64,000 bases of DNA, from the NCBI GenBank assembly GCA_002336805.1, contig DDEZ01000002.1, forward strand, positions 496,001 to 560,000, read 5' to 3'. The stretch comes from Bacteroidetes bacterium UBA1941 (lineage in GTDB: Bacteria; Bacteroidota; Bacteroidia; Chitinophagales; LD1). The position numbers and the translations under genes are program-made. This document shows, one piece after another, positions 8,634-16,817 of this stretch (position 1 is the first letter of the stretch; the number at the start of each line of letters is the position of its first letter). The notes beneath the pieces were generated by a model that was not told the DNA's origin, made no database searches, and worked only from the letters and a program-made list of their open reading frames with translations.

Positions 8634-9365
8634 ATGAGTAAGCTCTCCATTATAGGACTAATGTTCCTGGCTGTTGTCGGTTATTTTGTTTTCTCGCGCA
8701 CCTATGATCGATTCTCTCTCAGTGGTACTACTACCACGGAATCACGCTCAGTAAAACCTTTCACAAAACTGAAGCTGGATGGAGTCTTCCGTACCATCAT
8801 CACGCAGGATGGCGGACCAGAGTCTGTCAAGATCGAGGCGGATAAGAATCTGCAAAAGACGGTGACCATAGATAATGAAGAAGGGACACTGACCATAGGT
8901 ACCAGGACTAACTCCCGGCTGTCTGAGCCAGCCAAGGTAGTGGTCTATGTGAACGTCAAAGAGCTCGAAGAGCTATCAAACTCTTCTGTAGGTGCAGTAG
9001 AAAACAGGGGAGTACTAAAGTGCGCCTCTCTGCAGCTCCAGACCGAGGCGGTAGGCAAGACCACGCTACATATCCAGACAGGCCACCTCAATGCAGACCT
9101 GAATAGCGTAGGCGCGATAGAACTCTCCGGTACAGCCACCACAGCAGAGATATCTAATAATAGTGTGGGTAAGCTCAGTGCCTTTCAGCTAAGTACAGAG
9201 ATACTCGATCTGAAAAATGATGCAGTGGGGGCTGCTGAGATAGCTGCCTCTAAAGAGCTGACCATAGACCACCGTGGAGTAGGAGCAGTGCATTACAAGG
9301 GTGGGGCGAAACTTAAGAGCCTCAATGATGATGGTGTAGGAAAGGTGAGTAAGGCTGAAGATTAA
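8634..9365 (+). CDS. Head GIN-domain (DUF2807) envelope protein
   Basis: A 243-residue protein with an N-terminal hydrophobic signal or anchor (LSIIGLMFLAVVGYFVFSRT). The rest is a repetitive right-handed beta-helix of GIN/DUF2807 type. It starts with the family pattern KPFTKLKLDGVFRTIITQDG and VKIEADKNLQ, and then has recurring 'SVGAVE/AVGAAE/GVGAVH' rungs. Such proteins are exported and commonly found near PspC genes in Bacteroidota. Last gene of the cluster that starts at 1451. Its ligand or partner cannot be read from the sequence. Confidence 0.85.
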   Translation: MSKLSIIGLMFLAVVGYFVFSRTYDRFSLSGTTTTESRSVKPFTKLKLDGVFRTIITQDGGPESVKIEADKNLQKTVTIDNEEGTLTIGTRTNSRLSEPAKVVVYVNVKELEELSNSSVGAVENRGVLKCASLQLQTEAVGKTTLHIQTGHLNADLNSVGAIELSGTATTAEISNNSVGKLSAFQLSTEILDLKNDAVGAAEIAASKELTIDHRGVGAVHYKGGAKLKSLNDDGVGKVSKAED

Positions 9366-9467
9366 TCAGCTGAAAGTCAGTCGAATGTTTGGCTTCATCA
9401 TTTCATAATATCCCGTGGTATCGTTTTTGGTATCTTGAGAGACTATTACTCACCAAAAACTAATATC

Positions 9468-9878
9468 ATGAAACGCACCGCTACTGCACACTGGGAGGGC
9501 GACCTGAAATCAGGAAAGGGAAGCCTCAGCACACAAAGCACTACGCTAAATCAGACGCAATATTCTTTCAAAACCCGTTTTGAAGACGGAGTGGGTACCA
9601 ATCCGGAGGAGCTGCTGGCTGCTGCGCATGCAGGTTGCTTTACCATGGCTGTGAGCGCAGCACTGGGGCAGGCCGGATTCACGGCTACCTCTCTAGATAC
9701 CACTGCTGCTATCACTATGGAGAACCTCGTCATCACAGCATCGCATCTCAGTATCAGAGGAGCGGTACCTGATATCAATGATGAGCAGTTTCAGCAGATA
9801 GTAAAAGGTGCAGAGCAAAACTGCCTGGTGTCAAAGGCACTGAGTATCGCTATCACATCAGATGCTACACTGATCTAG
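9468..9878 (+). CDS. OsmC-family peroxiredoxin-like protein
   Basis: A 136-residue protein of the OsmC/Ohr fold, which reduces organic hydroperoxides with two cysteines. Both are visible: the first in PEELLAAAHAGCFTMAVSAA and the second in EQNCLVSKAL. The N-terminal MKRTATAHWEGDLKSGKG is the usual OsmC start, so ATG 9468 is chosen over the upstream TTG at 9435. It fits OsmC better than Ohr because of the 'GCF(T)MA' context. Monocistronic, with a hairpin terminator after it. Confidence 0.92.
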   Translation: MKRTATAHWEGDLKSGKGSLSTQSTTLNQTQYSFKTRFEDGVGTNPEELLAAAHAGCFTMAVSAALGQAGFTATSLDTTAAITMENLVITASHLSIRGAVPDINDEQFQQIVKGAEQNCLVSKALSIAITSDATLI

Positions 9879-9897
9879 AGATAAAATTTTCAGATAT

Positions 9898-9931
9898 AGC
9901 CGTTATGCCAGATCAGTATAGCGGCTTTTTT
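9898..9931 (+). terminator. Rho-independent terminator of the OsmC gene
   Basis: AGCCGTTAT (9898-9906) pairs with ATAGCGGCT (9918-9926) with one G-T wobble, loop of 11 bases, followed by a run of six T at 9926-9931. Lies 20 bases after the OsmC stop codon. Confidence 0.8.
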
Positions 9932-9990
9932 ATGTCAGGTTATTATTATGGTTTAAAGTGTATCTTGCCCGCAAACAACCCAATCGATTG

Positions 9991-10920
9991 ATGACCAGTG
10001 CATCCAGATGGATAGCCATAGTCAATCCGGTGTCAGGATTTGGCAAGGCAAAGAAAAAGTGGGGCGAGATCAGTACTGAGCTGAAGGCGCAGCAGATAGC
10101 TTTTGATGTAGAGTTTACTACTGCTGAGAGTCGGGGCGACCTGATGGTCATAGATGCTATAGCCCGTGGCTACAGGCAGGTGATATGCATAGGCGGCGAT
10201 GGTCACCTGCACGATATAGTAAATGGGATCATGGGGCAGGACCTGGTGCCCTCTACAGACATCACAGTGGCTATGATCTCCCTCGGTACTGGCAATGACT
10301 GGATCAAGACAAACGGTATACCCAAGGACCCCAAGGCTGCCATAGCCCTCATCTCTAAAGGGAAAACATATATCCAGAATGTGGGCCACGTGGTAGCCAA
10401 TAATAATGGCGCAGCAGTGACCCGGTACTTTCACAATTTTGCGGGTGTAGGGTTTGATGCCTACGTGGTAGAGCGCACGGCCGGTGCCAAAGCCTACGGC
10501 CAGATAGCGTACCTGCTGGTCATGTTGCGTTGCCTTTTCTCATACAGGTTGCCCATACTGCGCATTACTTTTGACAATGCTGTGGTCGAGACGCCATGCT
10601 ATCTCACCCTCACCGGTATCGGCCAGTATGGAGGTGGTGGTATGAGGCTCACTCCCGGCGCCAGGCCTGATGGGACTACGTTCTTTACGAGCATCGCAAA
10701 GCGCTTTTCTAAATTGGACGTCTTCCGTCATATCACGAAGCTGTATGATGGCACATTCCTGAAACTGGAGCAAGCTGAAGCGCATGAATCTACGCATGTG
10801 CGCATAGAGGTGGTGACGGCAGATGAGGAGGTCTATATGGAGGCAGACGGTGATATGATCGGTACCGGGCCTTTTGAGATATCACTCGTGCCCCACGCCT
10901 TGCGTGTCATCATACCATAG
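9991..10920 (+). CDS. Diacylglycerol kinase-like / YegS-type lipid kinase
   Basis: A 309-residue member of the DAGK-catalytic/LCB5 family, which phosphorylates lipid alcohols with ATP. Signature elements are IVNPVSGFGKAKKKW near the start, the nucleotide-binding GGDGHLHDIVNG, and SLGTGNDWIKTNGIP. The C-terminal half carries the second beta-sandwich domain (GGGMRLTPGARPDGTTFF, MEADGD). ATG 9991 is preferred over the TTG at 9958, since a -7-like TATCTTGC at 9961-9968 would lie inside the longer frame. The exact lipid is not predictable. Its stop codon directly abuts that of the convergent transporter gene. Confidence 0.88.
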   Translation: MTSASRWIAIVNPVSGFGKAKKKWGEISTELKAQQIAFDVEFTTAESRGDLMVIDAIARGYRQVICIGGDGHLHDIVNGIMGQDLVPSTDITVAMISLGTGNDWIKTNGIPKDPKAAIALISKGKTYIQNVGHVVANNNGAAVTRYFHNFAGVGFDAYVVERTAGAKAYGQIAYLLVMLRCLFSYRLPILRITFDNAVVETPCYLTLTGIGQYGGGGMRLTPGARPDGTTFFTSIAKRFSKLDVFRHITKLYDGTFLKLEQAEAHESTHVRIEVVTADEEVYMEADGDMIGTGPFEISLVPHALRVIIP

Positions 10921-11841
10921 CTATTCTTCTACTATCACGATCTCTTCTTCTTTCACCTGCTGTCGGCGCCCTGCAAAGGATACGAAATACACGCCTGAGA
11001 ATATCAATGCGGCAGAGATGATCTTCTCCGTGGTGAAATGATCCCTATTGAGTGCAATGGATATCAGCGTGGCCAGTATAGGCTGCAGATAGATGTATGC
11101 CCCCACTACAGATGAGTGGACCTCCCGCAGTGCCACGATATTGAAAAGGTAGGCGCAAAACGTAGCAAAAAGGACGACAAAAGTCACACTAAGCCACTCT
11201 GTAGTGCCAAAGGCCTGCCACTGTATCTCACTGAACTGCCTCGCCCCGAAGATCAATACCCAAGGCAGGCCCAGAAGGAAAACCCACTTGATAATAGCCA
11301 TCGGGTGGTACTTTTTCATCAGCGGACGTACGATCACCAGATAGATGGCAAATGAACTCGCATTGAGCAGGATCAGTAAATCGCCAACGGCAGTCTTGGA
11401 GGAAAAGTTTAATCCCTTGCCACTGATTATGATAAATGCTCCGGCAGTTCCTAGAATGAGGCCGGTCACTTTTTGCCAGGTGAGTTTCTCATGTCCTGAG
11501 AAAAAGGAGATGAGCATGACCAGGATAGGGGTCATGATCATGATAAGTGCGCCATTGATAGGAGTAGTGATATTGAGCCCGGCAAAGAATAGTTCCTGAT
11601 TGATCACCACGCCAAAGAGAGAACAGAGGAACAACAGCGGGAAGTCTTTCTTTTCTATCTGATCCCTACCCCAAAAGGCACCCACGATCAGAAACAGCCC
11701 AACCGTCAATCCTACACGGATCAGTATGAATGCCTGAGGCAAAATAAATGCCGGCATGACCTGCTTGGAGACTATGAAATTGGCACCGTAAAAAAGGTTG
11801 ACCAGAAAGAGGAGGATATGAGCTATGACTTTGCGGGACAT
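10921..11841 (-). CDS. EamA/DMT-family transporter
   Basis: A 306-residue inner-membrane protein with about ten hydrophobic segments in two EamA repeats (FYGANFIVSKQVMPAF in the first half; SSFAIYLVIVRPLMKKYH opening the second). The C-terminal tail is charged (GRRQQVKEEEIVIVEE). It would export or import a small metabolite; the substrate is not identifiable. ATG 11841 (MSRKVIAHILL) is chosen because a perfect -7 box ends only six bases upstream, which would exclude the longer frame from 11871. Divergent from ligA; convergent without any gap to the lipid kinase gene. Confidence 0.88.
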   Translation of the reverse strand: MSRKVIAHILLFLVNLFYGANFIVSKQVMPAFILPQAFILIRVGLTVGLFLIVGAFWGRDQIEKKDFPLLFLCSLFGVVINQELFFAGLNITTPINGALIMIMTPILVMLISFFSGHEKLTWQKVTGLILGTAGAFIIISGKGLNFSSKTAVGDLLILLNASSFAIYLVIVRPLMKKYHPMAIIKWVFLLGLPWVLIFGARQFSEIQWQAFGTTEWLSVTFVVLFATFCAYLFNIVALREVHSSVVGAYIYLQPILATLISIALNRDHFTTEKIISAALIFSGVYFVSFAGRRQQVKEEEIVIVEE

Positions 11842-11847
11842 CGCGGG

Positions 11848-11855
11848 CAAAAATA
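11848..11855 (-). promoter_or_regulatory. -7 box of the DMT transporter gene
   Basis: CAAAAATA on the plus strand reads TATTTTTG on the minus strand, fitting TAnnTTTG. It lies six bases before the ATG at 11841, implying a very short or absent 5' leader. No convincing -33 TTG is seen at the usual distance. Confidence 0.4.
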
Positions 11856-11883
11856 GGCTTTTTGTACACAAGCAGCGCCTTGC

Positions 11884-11914
11884 TTGGGCATTCTGCCATA
11901 TCTATATAAGTTTG
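11884..11914 (+). promoter_or_regulatory. Promoter of ligA
   Basis: TTG at 11884-11886 and TAAGTTTG at 11907-11914, separated by 20 bases, fit the Bacteroidota -33/-7 pattern. Transcription would start near 11920, only about ten bases ahead of the GTG at 11930, and supports that start codon. Confidence 0.55.
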
Positions 11915-11929
11915 TGCAAAACCGCTCCC

Positions 11930-14029
11930 GTGTATAGCACCTCAGACCAGCAGCATCTCAATCAGCTCACCTCCTCTCTCATAAAGAATGAATCCGCACA
12001 GTCTCCGGCAGCTGAGGCTGATGCCATCCGCTCGGTGATACGCTATCACGACTGGCGCTACTATGTGCTGAGCGAGCCGGTAATCACAGACAGGGATTAT
12101 GATACGCTTTTCCAGCGGCTGAAAGATATAGAGGCCTCACACCCCGAGCTGATCACACCTGACTCTCCTACACAGCGCGTGGCAGCGGGGCTCACAGAAG
12201 ATTTCGCACAGGTAGCACACCTAGCGTCTATGCTATCTCTGGAGAATAGCTACAACGCAGAGGATGTAGCTGATTTTGACCGCAAGGTACGTGAGCTGAC
12301 AGGGGCCGAGAAAATAGAGTATTGCGTAGAGCCGAAATTTGATGGTTCATCCATAGCATTGGTATATGAGAATGATCAATTGGTACGTGCGGCCACACGT
12401 GGTGATGGTACTATAGGTGAAGACATTACGATGAACGCACGTGCGCTCGCCTCTATACCGCTATCGGCGGGCTTTTCTAAACTGGGCATCTACCGCATAG
12501 AGCTGCGCGGAGAGGTGATCATCAAAAAGGAAGTCTTTGAGAAAATGAATCAGGATCGCAAAGAACTTTCACTGAAGACCTTTCAGAATGCGCGGAATAC
12601 AGCATCTGGCTCACTGCGTCTAAAAGATCCACGGGAGGCCGCCAGCCGGGGACTGGAGGCCATACTCTACCACATCAGCTATGCAGTGGACAGGGATGGG
12701 AAGAACCTGATCGGTACTAAATTGCATTCACACTACGGCAATATAGAACTGCTGAATGAAAATGGCTTTAAGACGCCTATTCGTGACATGAAGGTGTGCA
12801 AGACCGAAACGGCGATAGAGAGCTTCCTGTCAGAGTGGGAAACCAAGAGGCATACCTATCCTATAGAGACGGATGGTATGGTGATCAAGGTCAATGACCT
12901 CAATATGCAAGACCGGTGCGGCTCCACATCACATCACCCACGCTGGGCCATCGCCTATAAATTTGCTGCCAAGCAGGCGCAGTCTAAACTCATAGATGTA
13001 GAATACCAGGTGGGACGCACGGGAGCTGTGACCCCTGTAGCTAAAATAGAGCCCGTGCCACTGGCTGGAGTGACCATCTCATCTATCTCGCTCCACAATG
13101 CCGACTTTATCAAAGAGAAGGATATTAAACTGGGTGATACGGTGATAGTAGAGCGTGCAGGAGAGGTGATACCCTATATAGTAGGTGTAGTGCCTGACCT
13201 TCGCAGCGGTACCGAAGAGGAGATCGTATTCCCCACGGAGTGCCCGTCCTGCCACAATACGCTGGTGCGGCCCGAAGAGGAAGCCGTATGGAGGTGCGAC
13301 AATGCCGAATGCCCTGCACAAGCAGAGGAGCGTATCATCCACTATGTATCTAAGGATGCGATGGATGTAGATGGCTTGGGTAGAAGTATCATTCTCGAAC
13401 TCAAAGAGAATCAATTGCTGGCCAATATCGAGGGCATATATGAGCTGGATCGTGCAAAGATCCTAGCTCTGAAAGGATGGAAAGAAAAGTCAGTCAATAA
13501 TCTATTCAACAGTATTGAGGAATCAAAGGACAGACCTCTGTGGCGTCTGCTAAATTCCCTCGGCATTCGCCATGTGGGTATCACTACAGCTAAAGATCTT
13601 TCAAAGCATGTCCAGACAATATTTGATCTGGAAGGGATGAGCGTAGAGAATCTCACGCATATCGAAGGTATAGGCCCTAAGGTGGCACAGAGTATCTTTG
13701 ACTTTTTTAGCAAGGAGGGTAACGTACATCTGCTCAAAAAGCTGAAAGAGTATGGTGTCAATACGGAGAACAGACCGGAAGATGCCTTGGCGAAGAATAA
13801 TAAGCTGCAGGGGCAGACTTTCCTGTTCACAGGCTCTTTGCAGCAGTTTACGCGTGACCGCGCCAAGCAGCTGGTAGAGGAAAACGGAGGTACCTTGCTC
13901 AGTGGTGTGAGTACAAAGCTGAACTACCTCGTAGCGGGCGAGGACGCCGGTAGCAAACTCTCAAAGGCAAAAGCTATACCCACTATCAAGATCCTGACAG
14001 AAGATGAGTTTCTGGCTATGATAGGCTAG
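11930..14029 (+). CDS. ligA: NAD-dependent DNA ligase LigA
   Basis: Seals nicks in DNA during replication and repair, using NAD+. From GTG 11930 it has 699 residues, close to the usual length. Order of domains: Ia (YHDWRYYVLSEPVITDRDYD), adenylation domain with the nucleotide-accepting lysine K136 in KFDG, OB fold, a four-cysteine zinc finger (C438, C441, C456, C461), helix-hairpin-helix repeats (LNSLGIRHVGITTAKDLSKH, IEGIGPKVAQSI) and a C-terminal BRCT domain (GQTFLFTGSLQQFTRDRAKQ). The longer frame from 11825 would run through the promoter, so GTG 11930 (MYSTSDQQHLNQL) is chosen. The stop codon abuts that of the convergent gene with no spacer. Confidence 0.95.
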   Translation: MYSTSDQQHLNQLTSSLIKNESAQSPAAEADAIRSVIRYHDWRYYVLSEPVITDRDYDTLFQRLKDIEASHPELITPDSPTQRVAAGLTEDFAQVAHLASMLSLENSYNAEDVADFDRKVRELTGAEKIEYCVEPKFDGSSIALVYENDQLVRAATRGDGTIGEDITMNARALASIPLSAGFSKLGIYRIELRGEVIIKKEVFEKMNQDRKELSLKTFQNARNTASGSLRLKDPREAASRGLEAILYHISYAVDRDGKNLIGTKLHSHYGNIELLNENGFKTPIRDMKVCKTETAIESFLSEWETKRHTYPIETDGMVIKVNDLNMQDRCGSTSHHPRWAIAYKFAAKQAQSKLIDVEYQVGRTGAVTPVAKIEPVPLAGVTISSISLHNADFIKEKDIKLGDTVIVERAGEVIPYIVGVVPDLRSGTEEEIVFPTECPSCHNTLVRPEEEAVWRCDNAECPAQAEERIIHYVSKDAMDVDGLGRSIILELKENQLLANIEGIYELDRAKILALKGWKEKSVNNLFNSIEESKDRPLWRLLNSLGIRHVGITTAKDLSKHVQTIFDLEGMSVENLTHIEGIGPKVAQSIFDFFSKEGNVHLLKKLKEYGVNTENRPEDALAKNNKLQGQTFLFTGSLQQFTRDRAKQLVEENGGTLLSGVSTKLNYLVAGEDAGSKLSKAKAIPTIKILTEDEFLAMIG

Positions 14030-14896
14030 CTACTTCACCTTCATATTCTCGCATAGTACCCCCATGTCTATGTGCACCGGAGTAGGGCGGATTTTATTCA
14101 ATGCTTCTATGGCGTTGTCGAGTCCTTTTTTGCGGATACTAAAGTCAGTATTCCAGACAGTAGCGCCGAGCCACTTTGACACATCCTTAGTATTGATGGC
14201 AAAGCGCTTTTTCAACTCTGCCGGTACTGACTGGTCAGTCTTGAATCGGACACTCGCATCATTGATCACTTCCATAGCTATATGTATTGCCTGCTTGTTT
14301 TCAGCCATGGCTTTGTCTGACGCTGTGATCAGGAAGCTGGACCAAGGCGCAGAGAACTCTCCTATCAGGCGCAGCTCACCACTATCTACGTGCTTCTTGG
14401 TCATAAATTTCTCCCAATAGAAGATCTGCGTGTCATTTTTGACCAGCGAATCAATAGCACCCTCCAGGCTATCTATCACGACAAAGTCATCTTTGGTCAG
14501 TTTCTCGCCGCGCTGCTCGGCATGTATCATAGCCATGAGATGCGAGCCTGAGCCGAACCGGGATATTGCATATTTTTTAGGTGTGCTGTCGTACAGGGAT
14601 ACCGTAGGGGAGCCAGCGCCCGTATAGATACCCCACACCAGCGGTGATTCTATGTATACCTTTACGATCTTTGCCTGCAGGCCATTGCTCACTGCGGAGA
14701 CAAAGCCCTCAGTGAGTAGGATAGCCAGGTCTATCTCGCCCTCAGCCAGCGCACGGGTCATGGCTCCTGTGCCACCCGGATAGTAGGTCCACTGCAGGTC
14801 TATACCATGCGCGGCAAACTCGCCCCCCTCTATAGCCATGATGATAGGTAGATTGAAGTGCTCCGGTACTCCTCCTATTTTGATTGTTGTATTCAC
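14030..14896 (-). CDS. Periplasmic-binding-protein-like protein without signal peptide (Ca3427-like)
   Basis: A 288-residue type 2 periplasmic-binding-fold protein related to NMT1/THI5-like and nitrate/taurine binding proteins. Seen: IKIGGVPEHFNLPIIMAIEG, then GGTGAMTRALAEGEIDLAIL and FWEKFMTKK-like hinge (IFYWEKFMTKKHVDSGELRL). It begins MNTTIKIGG with no signal peptide or lipobox, so it should stay in the cytoplasm. No transporter genes are near. This matches my memory of the Ca3427-like group of intracellular solute-binding proteins. It lies five bases behind the hydrolase gene and is co-transcribed with it; a cytosolic ligand sensor or an enzyme are both possible. Confidence 0.75.
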   Translation of the reverse strand: MNTTIKIGGVPEHFNLPIIMAIEGGEFAAHGIDLQWTYYPGGTGAMTRALAEGEIDLAILLTEGFVSAVSNGLQAKIVKVYIESPLVWGIYTGAGSPTVSLYDSTPKKYAISRFGSGSHLMAMIHAEQRGEKLTKDDFVVIDSLEGAIDSLVKNDTQIFYWEKFMTKKHVDSGELRLIGEFSAPWSSFLITASDKAMAENKQAIHIAMEVINDASVRFKTDQSVPAELKKRFAINTKDVSKWLGATVWNTDFSIRKKGLDNAIEALNKIRPTPVHIDMGVLCENMKVK

Positions 14897-14901
14897 GTGA
14901 T

Positions 14902-15747
14902 CTATTTCTTGAAAAATTCTATGGTTTTGTCAATAATGCGGTGCAGGTCTGAGGGGAGCGCCTCACTCTCCCATGGATGCTTGCCGCCAAATACATGGTT
15001 GCCTCCTTCTACGATCATCAGCTCGGCATCCCGTTTCCACTCTTTGAGTTCTGTGGCCGAGGAGACGGGCACTGCTTCATCCTGATCTCCGTGTACGATG
15101 AGCATAGGAATGCTGAGTCTCGCTGCCACGTCTGGTATATACAGGCGCTGCGGATTGGCGAAATAATTCTCATACATCTGCCAGTAGACGGGGAGCTGCT
15201 GTTTCGTCCTGCCATTGGTCACGTATATCACGCCATCCTGCCTGATCTTATCCATCTGGTCCCCTTTCCAAAAGCGGCCAAACTCACTCACTGCTGCCCA
15301 GGTCGCCAGCTTTTTTATCCGAGCATCTTCACCAGCTTTGAGCGTCACTATGCCACCGCCGCGGCTGTGGCCTATGAGGTATATACTTTGTTTATCGCAT
15401 TCACTCTCTGCTGCTACAAAGGCGCCTGAAAACACCCAGTCTATCACAGTGCCGAGGTCATCCAGTTCTTTTTCAAAGTTGTTTTGACCAAATGCCTCGG
15501 GATCTGCGAAGTCTACAGGATGGTCTACCGTAGTACCATTGTGGCTCATGTTAAACTTGACGAACACAAATCCGGCACTGGCAAAATAGGCTGCCATAAG
15601 GTTGTACGCTCCCCAATCCTTGAATCCCATAAAGCCATGTACCCATATCACAATGGGTTTGGGCAGCCCATCACTTTGCCAGCAGACATCTGCCAGAAAT
15701 GGACGGCCATGGCGGGACCGCAGACTAATGTTTCGCTCGAAATGCAT
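14902..15747 (-). CDS. Alpha/beta hydrolase (dienelactone hydrolase/prolyl oligopeptidase-like)
   Basis: A 281-residue cytosolic alpha/beta hydrolase. The nucleophile elbow is GHSRGG with S128, the oxyanion region is VIWVHGFMGFKDWG, the likely acid Asp is in IVHGDQDEAVPVS, and the catalytic His in EGGNHVFGGKHPWE. It has no signal peptide. The product resembles carboxylesterase-like hydrolases of small esters or peptides, but no substrate can be assigned. It is the first gene of a two-gene unit with the solute-binding-like protein. Confidence 0.85.
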   Translation of the reverse strand: MHFERNISLRSRHGRPFLADVCWQSDGLPKPIVIWVHGFMGFKDWGAYNLMAAYFASAGFVFVKFNMSHNGTTVDHPVDFADPEAFGQNNFEKELDDLGTVIDWVFSGAFVAAESECDKQSIYLIGHSRGGGIVTLKAGEDARIKKLATWAAVSEFGRFWKGDQMDKIRQDGVIYVTNGRTKQQLPVYWQMYENYFANPQRLYIPDVAARLSIPMLIVHGDQDEAVPVSSATELKEWKRDAELMIVEGGNHVFGGKHPWESEALPSDLHRIIDKTIEFFKK

Positions 15748-15828
15748 CAGACTAGCTAAATAATGAAAACATCACGATATACCTGCTATTCTCCCATAGA
15801 TTATGAGTGAAATACCTATATACTTTAT

Positions 15829-15836
15829 TACTTTCG
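15829..15836 (+). promoter_or_regulatory. -7-like box of the polyprenyl synthase gene
   Basis: TACTTTCG differs from TAnnTTTG at one base and lies nine bases before ATG 15846. It would give a near-leaderless transcript and supports the chosen start. Confidence 0.35.
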
Positions 15837-15845
15837 TCCCTGCAA

Positions 15846-16817
15846 ATGGCCAATCTCGACGAAATCAAAAAACCTATCGCACGCGAGCTCGATGAGTTTG
15901 AGGTACGGTTTCGTGAGTCTATGCGCAGCAATGCTCCGCTGCTGGACCGTATCACACACTACATCGTGACCCGCAAGGGTAAGCAGATGCGCCCTATGTT
16001 TGTTTTCCTCAGTGCCAAGCTGTGCGGGGAGATCAATGAAGCTACCTATGTGGCGGCCTCTCTGGTAGAGATACTACACACTGCTACACTGGTGCATGAT
16101 GATGTGGTAGATGACTCGTACAAGCGTAGGGGATTTTTCTCTATCAATGCACTCTGGAAAAATAAGATCGCCGTACTGGTGGGAGATTTCCTGCTGGCCA
16201 AAGGACTATCCCTCTCTATAGAGCATGATCAGTTTCAGCTATTGCACCTCCTGTCCAATACGATCAAGGAGATGAGCGAGGGTGAGCTGCTGCAGCTGGA
16301 GAAAGCACGGAAACTTGATATCAAAGAGGATATCTATTTTGAGATCATACGCCAGAAGACGGCCTCACTGATAGCATCGGCCTGCGCCAGTGGTGCCTCT
16401 ACCAGTACCAAAGACCCGGAGGCAATAGCCAGGGTGAAGACAATGGGAGAGAAGATAGGGATAGCCTTCCAGATCAAGGATGACCTCTTTGACTATGAGG
16501 AGGCGGAGATAGGAAAACCACGCGGTATAGATATCAAGGAGCGCAAGATGACATTGCCCCTCATACATACGCTTAATAAAGTATCTGCAGCAGATAAACG
16601 CAAGATCATCTACGTGATCAAAAATGAAAATACCAATGCTGAGAAGGTGCGCTGGGTGATAGATGTAGTGCGTACCAATGGAGGTCTGGACTATGCCCGC
16701 TCACGAATGACGGATTATAAGGTAGAGGCGGAAAATATCCTGGCTACTTTCCCTGATGGCGATGCGCGACGGGCTATCTATGACATGATCCAGTTTACGA
16801 TCAATCGAACTATCTGA
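15846..16817 (+). CDS. Polyprenyl diphosphate synthase (trans-isoprenyl type)
   Basis: A 323-residue synthase that extends allylic diphosphates with isopentenyl diphosphate, probably to make the quinone side chain. Both Asp-rich metal-binding motifs are present: HDDVVDD (D85, D86, D89) and DDLFDYE (D212, D213, D216). GKQMRPMFVFLSAKLCGE is the substrate-binding KxxR region. ATG 15846 (MANLDEIKKPIARELDEF) is chosen; an earlier GTG at 15807 would overlap the -7-like TACTTTCG at 15829-15836. Product chain length cannot be read with certainty. It converges with no gap on the next gene. Confidence 0.92.
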   Translation: MANLDEIKKPIARELDEFEVRFRESMRSNAPLLDRITHYIVTRKGKQMRPMFVFLSAKLCGEINEATYVAASLVEILHTATLVHDDVVDDSYKRRGFFSINALWKNKIAVLVGDFLLAKGLSLSIEHDQFQLLHLLSNTIKEMSEGELLQLEKARKLDIKEDIYFEIIRQKTASLIASACASGASTSTKDPEAIARVKTMGEKIGIAFQIKDDLFDYEEAEIGKPRGIDIKERKMTLPLIHTLNKVSAADKRKIIYVIKNENTNAEKVRWVIDVVRTNGGLDYARSRMTDYKVEAENILATFPDGDARRAIYDMIQFTINRTI

